NCBI GenBank assembly: GCA_017161305.1
Contig: CP031518.1
Span: forward strand, 1,550,001 to 1,614,000
Length of the DNA: 64,000 nt
Direction of reading: 5' to 3'
Source of the DNA: Treponema ruminis
Lineage (GTDB): Bacteria > Spirochaetota > Spirochaetia > Treponematales > Treponemataceae
How positions within the stretch are numbered: position 1 is the stretch's first letter; every line of letters starts with the position of its first letter. Position numbers and translations under genes: made by a program. Below are positions 45,901 through 53,218 of this stretch, in pieces. Under the pieces are notes generated by a model. It was not told the DNA's origin, did no database searches, and saw nothing but the letters and a program-made list of their open reading frames with translations.

Positions 45901-45988
45901 GGCCGAAGCTAAGGCAGCAAAAGCAGCTGAAGAAGAAGCCAAGCAGAATAACAGTGAGGCGGCTCCAAAAGAAGCAGAAAATGTTTGA
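42938..45988 (+). CDS. smc: Chromosome partition protein SMC, short-armed
   Basis: 1,016 residues from a GTG with a good GAGG site. The N-terminal head has [31 protein letters not shown] (in parts: Walker A at 31-39) and [28 protein letters not shown]. The C-terminal head has LSGGEK near residue 836 and the Walker B [13 protein letters not shown]. Long coiled coils lie between. The middle (~405-530) is helix-rich and lacks the glycine-rich hinge fold of standard SMC, and the protein is about 150 residues shorter than usual. An acidic then Lys/Ala-rich ~85-residue tail follows the head. It should compact and segregate DNA; scpA and scpB are not adjacent. It overlaps the next gene by 8 bases. 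Confidence 0.9.
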   Translation: [1016 protein letters not shown]

Positions 45989-46346
45989 TTTTGATGATTT
46001 AAAAGACAGCATTTCGGATTTTACTCAGAAAAAACCGCTTTTGATTGCAATTATTTGCATCGTCGTTTTTTTGTTCTTTGCCGGGCTTATAATCCTCATG
46101 ATTCAGACAACGCCAGTCAAAAAAACTGAGATTCGGGAAGCCGAGCCTTTCACACAGGATGCGCCGGTTCTTATTCCCGATTCTCCTGACATCGAAAAAG
46201 AATATTATCCAAACCGAATCACCGAAAATCAGTGGTCAAAAGAAGAAATTGACAAATGGTTCACCTATCCGGAAGAAGAAACAATGAAAGAACTGGAAAA
46301 GGCGAACGACAAAATAGCCGATGATATAACAGGAGCGGCTCCGTAA
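45981..46346 (+). CDS. Small single-pass membrane protein, unknown function
   Basis: 121 residues. The ATG at 45981 lies within the last codons of smc. A short amphipathic N-terminus (MFDFDDLKDSISDFTQKKP) is followed by one membrane segment (~20-44: LLIAIICIVVFLFFAGLIILMI) and an acidic, Pro-rich outer part ending EKANDKIADDITGAAP. No family is recognised. The overlap with smc and the shared TAATG with the following lipoprotein gene suggest translational coupling of all three. Confidence 0.78.
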   Translation: MFDFDDLKDSISDFTQKKPLLIAIICIVVFLFFAGLIILMIQTTPVKKTEIREAEPFTQDAPVLIPDSPDIEKEYYPNRITENQWSKEEIDKWFTYPEEETMKELEKANDKIADDITGAAP

Positions 46347-48394
46347 TGAAAAAAGTTTTTCTGCCAGCAATCTTTGTATCACTTTCAATTTTTCTCACAT
46401 CATGTGGCTCAACAGCTAGCCTTGACGTAAACCAAAAGCAGGAAGAAGTCGCGAACGAAATCGCGTCTGAAATAAACTCAGTTAATCAAAATTCTGAAAA
46501 AAATGCTGTTGAGGCAGAAGAAGCCGAAGTCACGGCTGACAACTCTGAAAATGAAATCGAAGCAGAGCCAGAAGTCAGCGCAGAAGAGTCTGAAAAGAAA
46601 GAAGAGCAGATTGATTCAGAAGCCGAAAACGCAGAAGAATCAGGTAAAATAGAAGAAAGTGGAACAGAAGAAAATTCTGTAGAAGTAGAAACAGAAACTG
46701 AGCCGGAAGACAATTCGGCAGAATCTGAAAGTTCAGAAGAAGCTGAAAGTTCTGGCGAAGAGTCAGAGACGGCAGAATCAGAAGAAGCAGAAAACTCAGC
46801 TCTGGAAGAAGTCTCATCACCTTCTCAGGAAGAAAACTCTGACAAGACAGGCGAAAAAGTCAGCGAGGAAGACTCAAATCTCAACAAGGAAGGCGGAGAA
46901 GCACCTACCACTGACGAAAAAAGCAAGGTTTCAGAATACCAGATTTTTGAAGAACCAGAAATTGTAGTTCACGATTTGCCGGAAGCTCCAAAAGAAGAGG
47001 CAAAAACAGCTTCCATTCCAGAAGAAGCCGCTCCACAAGCAGAAGAGGCAAAACCGGAAGAAAATAAAGAGTTTGCCCAGCAGGCAGAAGAAAAAACTGT
47101 AGAAACAACAGAAAGTCCTTCAAAAGCAAGCGAAAACCAGAATATAGAGCCAGCCCCGGCTCCTGCAGCACAAGTTCCTGCTGCAAAAGAAAGTGAAGTT
47201 ATTGAAGAAAGCCCGGCTGAGCCTTCAGAAAGCGAGCTTGTCACCCCTTCCCGCTCTGTAAATGTTAAAATCAACCAGTATCTTGACGTAACATATCCGG
47301 GAACAGGCTGGACTTATATCGGCGAAACCGATAAAAACGACCTCTTCAATTATTTTGGAAGAAAACTCGGCACTAAAAACACGACATTCTCACTCAGGGC
47401 AAAAAAAGCAGGCAAGACAATCCTCCACTTCTACAAGAACGATGCCCTCACAGGCCAATACATCGATGATTATCTTGCAGTAAACGTTGAAAATAAAAAG
47501 AGCACGGGCCGCGTTCGGGCACCGTCATACGCAGACATTGTTCCTGCAAAACCGCAGAGAAGAATCGACCGGGCAAACGAAAATGCCGCAGCCACAGAAT
47601 CTCAGACTAGTGAAATTAAAGAAGAAGCTCCGGTCCAAGCCCAGGAAGCAGCTCAAACAAAGGCTGAGCCAAAAGTTCAAAATGAAGCAAAAAAGCCTGT
47701 CGCTGATTCTGGAAAATCTTCAAAAGCTAAAGAAAAAGAAGTCTCTCCAAAATCAAAAGAGGCAAAAGAAAATAAGAAAAACGATCCTGCAAAGGCAAAT
47801 GCAGCTTCAAAGAAGGAAGCCGCTCCGACTGCAGCAAGAGCTGCCCCACATGCGGCAGCAGCTCTTGCTTCAACAGCTCCAGAAAGCGACATCAAGACAG
47901 TCATTCAGAACACCGAATCGACAACACATGTTTCAAGCGTGGAGCAAAGCCAGGCAGCCGAGCCTGCAAAAACTCAGCCGGCAGCAGAAACAAAGCCCAG
48001 GGAAGTTCAGGCATTCAATTACACACCGCTTTCTTCTCAGAGCGAGCCGGAAGAAGATTCACAGGTGTCAAGCGAGCCTGTAGTCATTGTTGAGGACACA
48101 AGTGTCGTCGCTGACGAATCTCTTCTCGAAAAGGCAAAAAAAGACTTCGCTGACAAAAAATTCGCGGACGCCCTCAAAGAAGCCCAGGAATACTACAACA
48201 CCGCTTCAACAAGACTTGATGAAGCCCTCTTCCTTCTCGGTCAGATTTCTGAGAGCAACAGCCAGGTGCGTGACATCCGCTTCGCCGTAGATTCTTACGA
48301 CATGCTGGTAAAACGTTACCCTGCAAGCAAATACTGGAAACAGGCAAAGAACCGCTCGATTTATCTCAAACGATTCTACATAGATATCAGGTAA
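46346..48394 (+). CDS. Acidic lipoprotein with C-terminal TPR, envelope
   Basis: 682 residues. The signal ends in lipobox LTSC (Cys20). Residues ~25-300 are extremely rich in Glu, Ser and Ala and are surely disordered. A compact beta-rich domain lies at ~300-385 (VNVKINQYLDVTYPGTGWTYIG, then FSLRAKKAGKTILHFYK), resembling protease-inhibitor-like or Ig-like envelope domains. A second low-complexity Ala/Lys/Ser region follows. The last ~90 residues form BamD/YbgF-like TPRs (KKFADALKEAQEYYNTAS, AVDSYDMLVKRYPASKYW). It is probably a periplasm-facing outer-membrane lipoprotein that binds partners in cell-envelope assembly. The start overlaps the preceding stop as TAATG. Confidence 0.78.
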   Translation: MKKVFLPAIFVSLSIFLTSCGSTASLDVNQKQEEVANEIASEINSVNQNSEKNAVEAEEAEVTADNSENEIEAEPEVSAEESEKKEEQIDSEAENAEESGKIEESGTEENSVEVETETEPEDNSAESESSEEAESSGEESETAESEEAENSALEEVSSPSQEENSDKTGEKVSEEDSNLNKEGGEAPTTDEKSKVSEYQIFEEPEIVVHDLPEAPKEEAKTASIPEEAAPQAEEAKPEENKEFAQQAEEKTVETTESPSKASENQNIEPAPAPAAQVPAAKESEVIEESPAEPSESELVTPSRSVNVKINQYLDVTYPGTGWTYIGETDKNDLFNYFGRKLGTKNTTFSLRAKKAGKTILHFYKNDALTGQYIDDYLAVNVENKKSTGRVRAPSYADIVPAKPQRRIDRANENAAATESQTSEIKEEAPVQAQEAAQTKAEPKVQNEAKKPVADSGKSSKAKEKEVSPKSKEAKENKKNDPAKANAASKKEAAPTAARAAPHAAAALASTAPESDIKTVIQNTESTTHVSSVEQSQAAEPAKTQPAAETKPREVQAFNYTPLSSQSEPEEDSQVSSEPVVIVEDTSVVADESLLEKAKKDFADKKFADALKEAQEYYNTASTRLDEALFLLGQISESNSQVRDIRFAVDSYDMLVKRYPASKYWKQAKNRSIYLKRFYIDIR

Positions 48395-48416
48395 AAATAC
48401 TTTTCTTGGAGATTAT

Positions 48417-49151
48417 ATGAAAAAGCTTTCATTGGCTATCACGGGCCTGTCACTGGCAGGAGCCCTTCTTCTTTCTTCCTGCTCCATTCAGCAGGATCAC
48501 TATTCAAAAAGAACTGTCAGTGTTTCAGGAACCGGCAGCATCACTGTAGAAGCTGACACGGCAACCATCATCCTTTCTGTCATTACAAAGGGAAATGATG
48601 TCAGCGAGACTTCCGCAGAGAACGCAAAAAAAATGACCGCAGTTCAGGATGCAATCAAGGCAAAGGGTATTCAAAAAGAATGCATCTCAACCCAGAATTT
48701 TTCAGTTTATCAGGAAAGTCACTATGACAATAAATCCGGAAAACAGGTTTACGATGACTACCGGGTAACAAATCAGATTAAAATTCTTGTCAAAAAGATT
48801 GGAATGGTCAGCGAAGTGATTGATCTGGCCCTCAAATCAGGGGCAAACCAGCTTTCTTCACTCACCTACGGCGTGACTGACACTGAAATTGCCAAAAAAC
48901 AGGCAAGGTCACTCGCAATTGCACAGGCTCAGGAAGCCGCAAACCTTCTTGCAGGAGCAAGCGGGGCAAAACTGGGCAAGGTGCTTTCAATTTCAGAACA
49001 CGCAGACTACGCTTATCCGCGTACAAGAATGCTTAAGGCAGGACTTGCAAACAGCGACATGGCTATTGCAGAAGAAGCCGTAGCAACTCCTGTTTCTGGC
49101 GGAAGCTCAACAGTAACGATTTCCGTCGATGCAGTCTATCAGTTGAAATAG
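48417..49151 (+). CDS. SIMPL-domain (DUF541) lipoprotein
   Basis: 244 residues. Lipobox LSSC at Cys22. The rest is a SIMPL domain: RTVSVSGTGSITVEADTATIILSV at the start, QDAIKAKGIQKECISTQNFSVYQ in the middle, then the VSEVIDLALKSGANQLSSLTYGV and ARSLAIAQAQEAANLLAGASG segments, ending with STVTISVDAVYQLK. SIMPL proteins are oligomeric envelope proteins linked to oxidative-stress tolerance; the exact role is unknown. A TTGGAG site precedes the ATG, and it follows the TPR lipoprotein by 22 bases, so it is probably the last gene of the smc operon. Confidence 0.92.
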   Translation: MKKLSLAITGLSLAGALLLSSCSIQQDHYSKRTVSVSGTGSITVEADTATIILSVITKGNDVSETSAENAKKMTAVQDAIKAKGIQKECISTQNFSVYQESHYDNKSGKQVYDDYRVTNQIKILVKKIGMVSEVIDLALKSGANQLSSLTYGVTDTEIAKKQARSLAIAQAQEAANLLAGASGAKLGKVLSISEHADYAYPRTRMLKAGLANSDMAIAEEAVATPVSGGSSTVTISVDAVYQLK

Positions 49152-49167
49152 GACTTTAGAAATCCTG

Positions 49168-49196
49168 TTGCGATAAGACATGAAAAACAATAAAAT
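49168..49196 (+). promoter_or_regulatory. Promoter of serS
   Basis: TTGCGA (49168-49173), 17-base spacer, TAAAAT (49191-49196). The ~50-base leader holds a small CCCG/CGGG hairpin (49213-49228) and ends with GAGGA before the ATG. No T-box-like structure is seen. Confidence 0.6.
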
Positions 49197-49250
49197 ATAA
49201 AAGAATTAGATTCCCGCAGCAAAACGGGTAATATAAAAACGAGGAATAAA

Positions 49251-50561
49251 ATGCTTGATTATCGATTTATTAAAGAACATCTTGATGAAGTCAAAAAGAA
49301 TATTTCTGACCGAAACATGGTCGCTGATGCTGACCTGGTTGTAAAACTTTTCGACGAGAGAACTGCTCTCACAACAAAATTGCAGGCCCTTCAGCAGAAG
49401 AGAAACGAGAACGCAGCTTCAATGAAACAGAAGCTTGATGCTGAGACTCGCGCAAAATACATCGAAGAAGGCAAAAAGATTAAGGAAGACGTTGCTGCCG
49501 CAGAAAAAGAACTTGCAGAAGTTGAGGAAAAACTCGACGCAACAGGACGACAGATTCCTAACATGCACCACCCTGACACACCAATCGGAAAGCTCGACAC
49601 AGAAAACCTTGAAGTCAAAAAAGTCGGCACACCGCGCAAATTCGACTTCCAGCCAAAAGACCATGTAACTCTCGGCGAAGAACTGGACATCCTTGACTTT
49701 GACCGTGGTACAAAGGTTTCTGGTCCTAAATTCTACTATCTTAAAAATGAGGCCGTATTCCTTGAACAGGCCCTCATCATGTATGCACTCAATATTCTCC
49801 GCAAGCACGGTTTCACACAGTTCATTACTCCTGATGTAGCAAAACAGGAAATCTTGCAGGGTATCGGATTCAACCCTCGCGGAAACGAATCAAACGTATA
49901 TTGTATCGAAGACGAAGGAACTTGTCTGGTCGCAACTGCAGAAATCACTTTGGGCGGCTATCACTCAGGCGAAATTCTTGAAAAATCAGCTCTCCCTCTC
50001 TTCTACTGCGGTCTTTCACATTGTTTCCGACGCGAAGCAGGTGGAGCAGGCCAGTTCTCAAAGGGCTTGTACCGCGTTCACCAGTTCGACAAGGTTGAGA
50101 TGTTCGTTTACTCATTGCCGGAAGAATCTGACAAAATCCACGAAAAACTCCGTCTTATTGAGGAAGAGATTTTCACAGGACTGGGCTTGCCGTTCCATGT
50201 TGTTGACACTTGTACAGGCGACTTGGGTGCACCTGCCTACCGCAAATGGGACTTGGAAGCATGGATGCCTGGACGGGCCAACGAAGCTCATCCAGATGGC
50301 GACTACGGTGAAGTCACATCAACTTCAAACTGTACAGACTATCAGGCCCGCCGCCTGAACGTTAAATACCGCGATGACGACGGCAAGAACAAGTACGTTC
50401 ACATGCTCAACGGTACAGCAATCGCTGTAGGACGAGCAATGCTTGCAATCCTGGAAAATTACCAGAACGCAGACGGATCTGTTACAATCCCAGAAGTTCT
50501 CGTTCCATACTGTGGCTTTGACAAGATTTTGCCAAAAAACAAAAAACAGTCAAATCAGTAA
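49251..50561 (+). CDS. serS: Serine--tRNA ligase
   Basis: 436 residues, normal length for the family. It charges tRNA-Ser (and tRNA-Sec where present). The N-terminal coiled-coil arm that reads the tRNA long variable arm is at ~30-105. The class II catalytic core follows: motif 2 near GLSHCFRREAGGAGQFSKGLYRVHQFDKVEMF, the serine-binding CTGDLGAPAYRKWDLEAWMPG, and motif 3 near LNGTAIAVGRAMLAILENYQ. Each element is intact. It is followed after 8 bases by the AI-2E-family gene. Confidence 0.98.
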   Translation: MLDYRFIKEHLDEVKKNISDRNMVADADLVVKLFDERTALTTKLQALQQKRNENAASMKQKLDAETRAKYIEEGKKIKEDVAAAEKELAEVEEKLDATGRQIPNMHHPDTPIGKLDTENLEVKKVGTPRKFDFQPKDHVTLGEELDILDFDRGTKVSGPKFYYLKNEAVFLEQALIMYALNILRKHGFTQFITPDVAKQEILQGIGFNPRGNESNVYCIEDEGTCLVATAEITLGGYHSGEILEKSALPLFYCGLSHCFRREAGGAGQFSKGLYRVHQFDKVEMFVYSLPEESDKIHEKLRLIEEEIFTGLGLPFHVVDTCTGDLGAPAYRKWDLEAWMPGRANEAHPDGDYGEVTSTSNCTDYQARRLNVKYRDDDGKNKYVHMLNGTAIAVGRAMLAILENYQNADGSVTIPEVLVPYCGFDKILPKNKKQSNQ

Positions 50562-50569
50562 TTTAATTT

Positions 50570-51688
50570 ATGCCGGAGCCAGAAAACAGAGTTTTACGGG
50601 GAATCTTTTATCTTCTCATCTTTATGAGCGTTGTCCTTGCGGGGACCATGCTCAAGGTGCTTGAAAGTTTCCTCAAGCCTGTTATTCTGGCCGTACTTTT
50701 AGCGGCAGTTTTCTACCCCTTCGTAAAAAAACTTTCCACAAAATTCAAGCTTCCCTGGTTTTTCGGCATCCTCATTGTCTACGCCCTTTTTACGGTTATT
50801 TTCTTTGGACTTGGAAACATTCTTTCGACCAGTTTCATGTCGATTCTAGAGTCATTCCCGAAATATGAAGAGCGTTTCCGCATGATTTACCATACAATGC
50901 AGGACAGCTTTGCCCAAAATCAGGATTCAGGACTTTTGAATTTCTTCTTCGATTTCAACAAAGACCAGACTCTGCTCGAAAATCTTTCTTCACAGCTGAA
51001 CATAGTTCCCCTGCTCAAAAACTTTGCCGTAAACTTCACGAATTTCATGCTTTCATTCACGAAAAGCACATTTTTGATTATCCTTCTTTCGATTTTTCTT
51101 CTTTTGGAAATCAATTTCACCAAAAAAAAGGTCTACGCGGCTTTTTCCGGTCACTCAAGCACAAAGATTCACGACATCATGAACAGGGTTGCGCGAGACA
51201 CGACCCATTACATTTCAATCAAGTTCTTTATCTCCCTTCTTACCGGGATTTTCGTCTTCATTTTCTGTCTTATCGCTGGAGTTGACTTTCCCTTAGTCTG
51301 GGCCTTTCTTGCCTTTGTACTTAATTTCGTTCCAACTTTCGGCTCAATCATTTCCTGGGCAATCACGACGATTTTTGCCTTTTTACAGTGCTATCCTTCA
51401 CCATTTCCGGTAATTTTTATCGCGATTTCAGTTCTTGTAATGAATGTATTTTTGGGAAACGTAGTAGAACCTAGAATTGAGGGTGAAAATCTAGGAATAT
51501 CGCCCTTCATGATTCTCGTAAGCCTCTCTCTCTGGGGCTGGCTCTGGGGATTTTTAGGCTTAATCGTAGCCGTTCCCCTCATGGTAATCATCAAAATCTT
51601 CTGCGAAAACATCCAGGTTCTCCGACCCATCGGAATTCTACTGGGCAGCGGTAAAAATCTGGAAAACCTCTACAATGCAGGAAAATAA
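50570..51688 (+). CDS. AI-2E family membrane protein
   Basis: 372 residues with about eight membrane segments: a pair near residues 15-60, another at ~70-90, and a C-terminal set from ~195 on. The typical family part is VDFPLVWAFLAFVLNFVPTFGSIISWAITTIFAFL, then FLGNVVEPRIEGENLGISPFMILVSLSLWGWLWGFLGLIVAVPLMVI. Members include sodium/proton antiporters and exporters, so a role in AI-2 transport should not be assumed. It begins 8 bases after serS without a Shine-Dalgarno of its own, so it is probably co-transcribed with serS. Confidence 0.93.
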   Translation: MPEPENRVLRGIFYLLIFMSVVLAGTMLKVLESFLKPVILAVLLAAVFYPFVKKLSTKFKLPWFFGILIVYALFTVIFFGLGNILSTSFMSILESFPKYEERFRMIYHTMQDSFAQNQDSGLLNFFFDFNKDQTLLENLSSQLNIVPLLKNFAVNFTNFMLSFTKSTFLIILLSIFLLLEINFTKKKVYAAFSGHSSTKIHDIMNRVARDTTHYISIKFFISLLTGIFVFIFCLIAGVDFPLVWAFLAFVLNFVPTFGSIISWAITTIFAFLQCYPSPFPVIFIAISVLVMNVFLGNVVEPRIEGENLGISPFMILVSLSLWGWLWGFLGLIVAVPLMVIIKIFCENIQVLRPIGILLGSGKNLENLYNAGK

Positions 51689-51689
51689 A

Positions 51690-51718
51690 AAATCCGTACC
51701 CTTGGGCACGGATTTTTT
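51690..51718. terminator. Bidirectional intrinsic terminator
   Basis: AAATCCGT pairs with ACGGATTT around an inner CCC/GGG; a T-run follows on the plus strand and A-rich sequence precedes. It lies between the convergent AI-2E-family gene and the trpB-like gene, whose stop is at 51722. Confidence 0.85.
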
Positions 51719-51721
51719 TAT

Positions 51722-53089
51722 TTAGATTTTCGGAGTCTTGGCCAGTGATTTGGCGATTTCATCGTCTGTCGGAATGTAGTCGCTCATCGTGCCGTCATTG
51801 AAAGCCTTGTATGCATACATATCGAAGTAGCCTGTTCCTGTAAGGCCAAAGAGGATTGTCTTTTCCTCGCCGGTTTCCTTGCATTTTAGGGCTTCGTCAA
51901 TCGCAACTTTGATTGCGTGGCTGCTTTCCGGAGCCGGAAGGATTCCCTCAACGCGGGCAAAGGCCTGAGCTGCCTCAAAAACAGCAGTCTGTTCGACAGA
52001 GCGTGCTTCCATGAGGCCGTCATCATAAAGCTGGGAAAGAATTGAGCTCATTCCGTGATAGCGCAAGCCGCCTGCATGGTTTGGTGAAGGCATGAATTCG
52101 CTTCCGAGAGTGTACATTTTTGCAAGAGGACAAACGTGACCAGTGTCACAGAAGTCGTAAACATAGCTTCCGCGGGTAAGTGACGGACAAGAAGCCGGCT
52201 CAACAGCGATGAACTGATAGTCAGCCTCACCACGCAATTTTCGCCCCATGAACGGAGAAATCAAGCCGCCCAAATTTGACCCGCCGCCTGCACAGCCGAT
52301 GATTACGTCCGGCTTGATGCCGTATTTGTCCATTGCGGTCATTGTCTCAAGGCCGATTACAGTCTGGTGGAGCAAAACCTGATTGAGTACGCTGCCGAGA
52401 ACGTAGCGGTAGCCTTCCTGTTTTGTGGCAGCCTCTACAGCCTCACTGATAGCACAGCCCAAACTTCCGCCTGTTCCTGGGAACTCTGCAAGAATCTTGC
52501 GGCCGACTTCGGTTGTCTCGCTTGGAGACGGTGTGATTTGCGCTCCGTAAGTGCGGATTACTTCGCGGCGGAAAGGTTTCTGCTCGTAGCTGACCTTTAC
52601 CATGTAAACCTGGCAGTCCAAATCAAAGTATGAGCAGGCCATTGAAAGGGCTGTTCCCCACTGACCTGCACCTGTCTCAGTAGTAACGCCCTTGAGGCCC
52701 TGTTTTTTGGCATAGTAAGCCTGGGCAATTGCTGAATTGAGCTTGTGGCTTCCGCTGGTATTGTTTCCTTCAAATTTATAATAGATTTTGGCCGGAGTTC
52801 CCAGTTTCTTTTCAAGGCAGTAAGCGCGGACAAGAGGTGCCGGGCGGTACATTTTGTAGAATTCACGGATTTCAGCAGGAATCGGAATATTTGCAGTCTT
52901 ATCGTCAAGTTCCTGCTTTACAAGTTCATCGCAGAAGACATGAGAAAGCTCTTCGGCTGTACATGGCTTGCCGGTACCAGGATTCAAGAGTGGAGCCGGC
53001 TTCTTCTTCATGTCGGCGCGGACATTATACCAAGAGGTTGGAAGTTCATTTTCATCAAGATAGATTTTGTAAGGGATTTTCTCGGACAT
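51722..53089 (-). CDS. trpB: TrpB2-type tryptophan synthase beta-like enzyme
   Basis: 455 residues from the ATG at 53089, which has GGAG six bases upstream; an in-frame TTG at 53101 contains that site and is rejected. It is a fold-type II PLP enzyme: YKFEGNNTSGSHKLNSAIAQ carries the PLP-binding Lys, ETGAGQWGTALS the substrate-carboxylate loop, and GCAGGGSNLGGLISPF the phosphate loop. The length and the N-terminal form (RPAPLVRAYCLEKKLG) fit the TrpB2 group, which condenses indole (or its source) with serine to tryptophan. No trpA or other trp gene is near, so indole salvage is a likely use. It has its own promoter. Confidence 0.93.
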   Translation of the reverse strand: MSEKIPYKIYLDENELPTSWYNVRADMKKKPAPLLNPGTGKPCTAEELSHVFCDELVKQELDDKTANIPIPAEIREFYKMYRPAPLVRAYCLEKKLGTPAKIYYKFEGNNTSGSHKLNSAIAQAYYAKKQGLKGVTTETGAGQWGTALSMACSYFDLDCQVYMVKVSYEQKPFRREVIRTYGAQITPSPSETTEVGRKILAEFPGTGGSLGCAISEAVEAATKQEGYRYVLGSVLNQVLLHQTVIGLETMTAMDKYGIKPDVIIGCAGGGSNLGGLISPFMGRKLRGEADYQFIAVEPASCPSLTRGSYVYDFCDTGHVCPLAKMYTLGSEFMPSPNHAGGLRYHGMSSILSQLYDDGLMEARSVEQTAVFEAAQAFARVEGILPAPESSHAIKVAIDEALKCKETGEEKTILFGLTGTGYFDMYAYKAFNDGTMSDYIPTDDEIAKSLAKTPKI

Positions 53090-53132
53090 ATTTTTCTCCA
53101 AAGCAAAGTTGTGCGTTATTATTTATAGAAAC

Positions 53133-53161
53133 ATTATATATTGGAAACTGGAAATTTGCAA
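53133..53161 (-). promoter_or_regulatory. Promoter of the trpB-like gene
   Basis: Minus-strand TTGCAA (53161-53156), 17-base spacer, TATAAT (53138-53133), a near-consensus pair. The leader is ~35-40 bases. No trp-operator-like palindrome or leader peptide is seen. Confidence 0.7.
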
Positions 53162-53181
53162 GAAAAAGAAAAAATATATTC

Positions 53182-53210
53182 TTGCGCCAATGAAATCTTT
53201 AAGTTAAAAT
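53182..53210 (+). promoter_or_regulatory. Promoter of the propeller-cyclase gene
   Basis: TTGCGC (53182-53187), 17-base spacer, TAAAAT (53205-53210). Eight bases separate the -10 from the ATG at 53219, and there is no Shine-Dalgarno, so the mRNA is probably leaderless. Confidence 0.5.
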
Positions 53211-53218
53211 AAAATATT

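Noticed and set aside
53090..53101. TTG start at 53101 for the trpB-like gene
   Set aside because: The TTGGAG it sits in is the ribosome-binding site for the ATG at 53089.
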